DNA of 6,813 bases. It comes from an uncultured Prevotellaceae bacterium. Lineage in GTDB: Bacteria; Bacteroidota; Bacteroidia; Bacteroidales; Muribaculaceae. The translations under genes and the position numbers were made by a program. The DNA lies in the NCBI GenBank assembly GCA_937892085.1, contig CALAVD010000130.1:1-6813 (forward strand), in the 5' to 3' direction. This document shows, piece by piece, positions 5,646-6,813 of this stretch (position 1 is the stretch's first letter; the number at the start of each line of letters is the position of its first letter). The notes below the pieces were generated by a model. The model was not told the DNA's origin, searched no databases, and worked only from the letters and a program-made list of their open reading frames with translations.

Positions 5646-6548
5646 TTAGTCAATTGTTTCTTTGAATTTCTTGCGGCGGAAGACGAAGTTTCGTCCTAAG
5701 TATTTCTCGCGCACCACAGGGTTCACGGCGAGCTCTTCGCTTGTGCCCTGGAAGAGGATTTTGCCCTCGAAGAGCAGATAGGCACGGTCGGTGATGCTGA
5801 GGGTCTCGGGAGCGTTGTGGTCGGTGATGAGTATGCCTATGTTCTTGTGCTTGAGGCTATAGACGATGCTCTGAATGTCCTCCACGGCGATGGGGTCAAC
5901 ACCGGCAAATGGCTCGTCGAGCATGATGAACCACGGGTTGATGGCGAGGCATCGTGCAATCTCGGTGCGTCGTCGCTCGCCACCACTGAGGCGGTCACCC
6001 AAGTTCTTGCGCACCTTCTCGAGGTGAAACTCCGAGATTAGCTCCTCGAGCTTGTCGCGCTGATACTCTGGGGTGGTATTTGTCATCTCAAGGACAGTGC
6101 GGATGTTGTTCTCAACGGTGAGCTTGCGAAATACCGATGCCTCTTGTGGTAAATATCCGATTCCCAGCTGTGCGCGGCGATACACAGGTAGCTTGGTAAT
6201 TTCAACATTATTAATAAATACGCGACCTTCGTTAGGGGTTACGAGTCCCGTTGTCATGTAGAACGTGGTAGTCTTGCCGGCACCATTAGGTCCTAACAGT
6301 CCCACAATCTCACCTTGCTTGACGTTGATGGAAACATGATTGGCAACAGTGCGCTGTCGGTACTTCTTTACAAGATTGTCGGTCTGAAGCACCAATTTTC
6401 CCTCGTCACCGCACTGCTTGATCATCGCAGTCACCTTGTCGTTGACCTCAGTGATTTTCTCTTCGTTGGTGAAGTCGTCACCTGTCGCCACCAACACTTG
6501 TGGGGTGTCGTCTTCTTTCTTCTTGTCGCGGTTGTTGAAAAGTTTCAT
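5646..6548 (-). CDS. lptB: LptB, ATPase of the lipopolysaccharide export ABC transporter
   Basis: 300 residues. LptB is the cytoplasmic ATPase that, with LptF and LptG, pulls lipopolysaccharide out of the inner membrane and drives it along the Lpt bridge to the outer membrane. All ABC motifs are present in order: Walker A GPNGAGKTT (86-94), Q-loop Q135 in GYLPQEASVFRKLT, signature LSGGE (187-191, followed by RRRTEIARCLA), Walker B FIMLDE (207-212, catalytic E212), D-loop GVDP, and H-loop H244 in ITDHN. The sequences YLPQEASVFRKLTV and ILITDHNAPETL are characteristic of LptB rather than other ABC ATPases. The protein is about 55 residues longer than typical LptB (about 240) because of a charged N-terminal extension (MKLFNNRDKKKEDD...). 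The gene starts 33 bp after the udk stop and is probably cotranscribed with it. No terminator is visible after its stop, before the IS110 element. Confidence 0.97.
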   Translation of the reverse strand: MKLFNNRDKKKEDDTPQVLVATGDDFTNEEKITEVNDKVTAMIKQCGDEGKLVLQTDNLVKKYRQRTVANHVSINVKQGEIVGLLGPNGAGKTTTFYMTTGLVTPNEGRVFINNVEITKLPVYRRAQLGIGYLPQEASVFRKLTVENNIRTVLEMTNTTPEYQRDKLEELISEFHLEKVRKNLGDRLSGGERRRTEIARCLAINPWFIMLDEPFAGVDPIAVEDIQSIVYSLKHKNIGILITDHNAPETLSITDRAYLLFEGKILFQGTSEELAVNPVVREKYLGRNFVFRRKKFKETID

Positions 6549-6581
6549 TTTTATTATAGAGCCCTCTCTCGGTGAGTGGCA

Positions 6582-6813
6582 TTACTTCTTCATGTTCAGG
6601 CGTGTCTTGATATAATCGGTGAGCAGATTGATTGCCACTTCGTTGTGGCCTCCCTCTGGCACGATAATATCCACAAAGCGCTTGCAAGGCTCAATGTGCA
6701 TGAGATGCATGGGTTTGAGCACTTGCTGGTAGCGGTCGATAACCTCTTGTGCTGTGCGGCCACGCTCACGGCGGTCTCGTACGCCTGCCTTTTACCGACG
6801 GACTATACGGCCC
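6582..6813 (-). CDS. udk: Uridine kinase, C-terminal part (5' part outside the window; in-frame stop near the edge)
   Basis: The last 69 codons before the stop at 6582-6584 read RDRRERGRTAQEVIDRY, then LKPMHLMHIEPCKRFVDIIVPEGG, HNEVAINLL and a basic tail. This is the well-conserved end of uridine kinase, which phosphorylates uridine and cytidine with ATP or GTP in pyrimidine salvage. The start lies beyond the right edge. The frame is open only to 6791; a TAA at 6792-6794 interrupts it, and the bases beyond (6795-6812) read G-R-I-V-R-R, which again looks like the expected 'LIRR' segment. Either a few extra bases sit near 6783-6794 (assembly or edge error), or the gene is disrupted. Identity of the C-terminal part is secure; whether the gene is functional is not known. 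Confidence 0.85.

Noticed and set aside
6478..6687. 69-codon minus-strand frame across the udk-lptB junction
   Set aside because: It overlaps the clearly conserved ends of both udk and lptB in another frame and has no recognisable content.

Overview
The window looks like a piece of a Bacteroidales genome (Prevotella, Bacteroides or Muribaculaceae type). The reasons are a Bacteroidetes-style tyrosine integrase, promoters matching the TTTG / TAnnTTTG consensus of the Bacteroidetes primary sigma factor, a lack of Shine-Dalgarno sequences, and a uridine kinase followed by lptB. Every gene that can be supported lies on the minus strand, so the window is transcribed from right to left.

Right end (about 5646-6813): chromosomal housekeeping genes. 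The 3' part of a uridine kinase gene (udk) is followed after 33 bp by lptB, the ATPase of the lipopolysaccharide export machine. The udk frame meets an in-frame stop about 20 bases from the window edge, which is either an edge artefact or a disruption.

Middle right (about 4204-5565): an IS110-family insertion sequence in the same orientation, directly downstream of lptB. Its transposase is split into two reading frames at a run of nine A's. On both sides of the coding part are short non-coding stretches rich in inverted repeats. The downstream one (about 4033-4249) is a candidate site for the guide ('bridge') RNA of this family.

Middle (2566-3990): a gene for an alpha-helical, TPR-like protein of unknown function. 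It resembles the helical C-terminal part of SWIM zinc-finger proteins but has no SWIM finger.

Middle left (2056-2565): 510 bp without a gene, very AT-rich. It holds the integrase promoter, a roughly 184-bp symmetric arrangement of inverted repeats (two TGTCC-N7-GGACA dyads, three TGCACCGA repeats and phased GATATT repeats) and a strong hairpin followed by T's that would terminate plus-strand transcription. This is a plausible attachment or recombination region for the neighbouring integrase.

Left (1-2055): a complete tyrosine recombinase gene with all catalytic residues, followed by its own-promoter neighbour, an AlbA_2 (Schlafen-type) domain protein that runs off the left edge. These two are probably the end of an integrated mobile element whose body continues to the left. 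The window therefore probably captures a junction between an integrative element and chromosome, with a separate IS110 insertion nearby.
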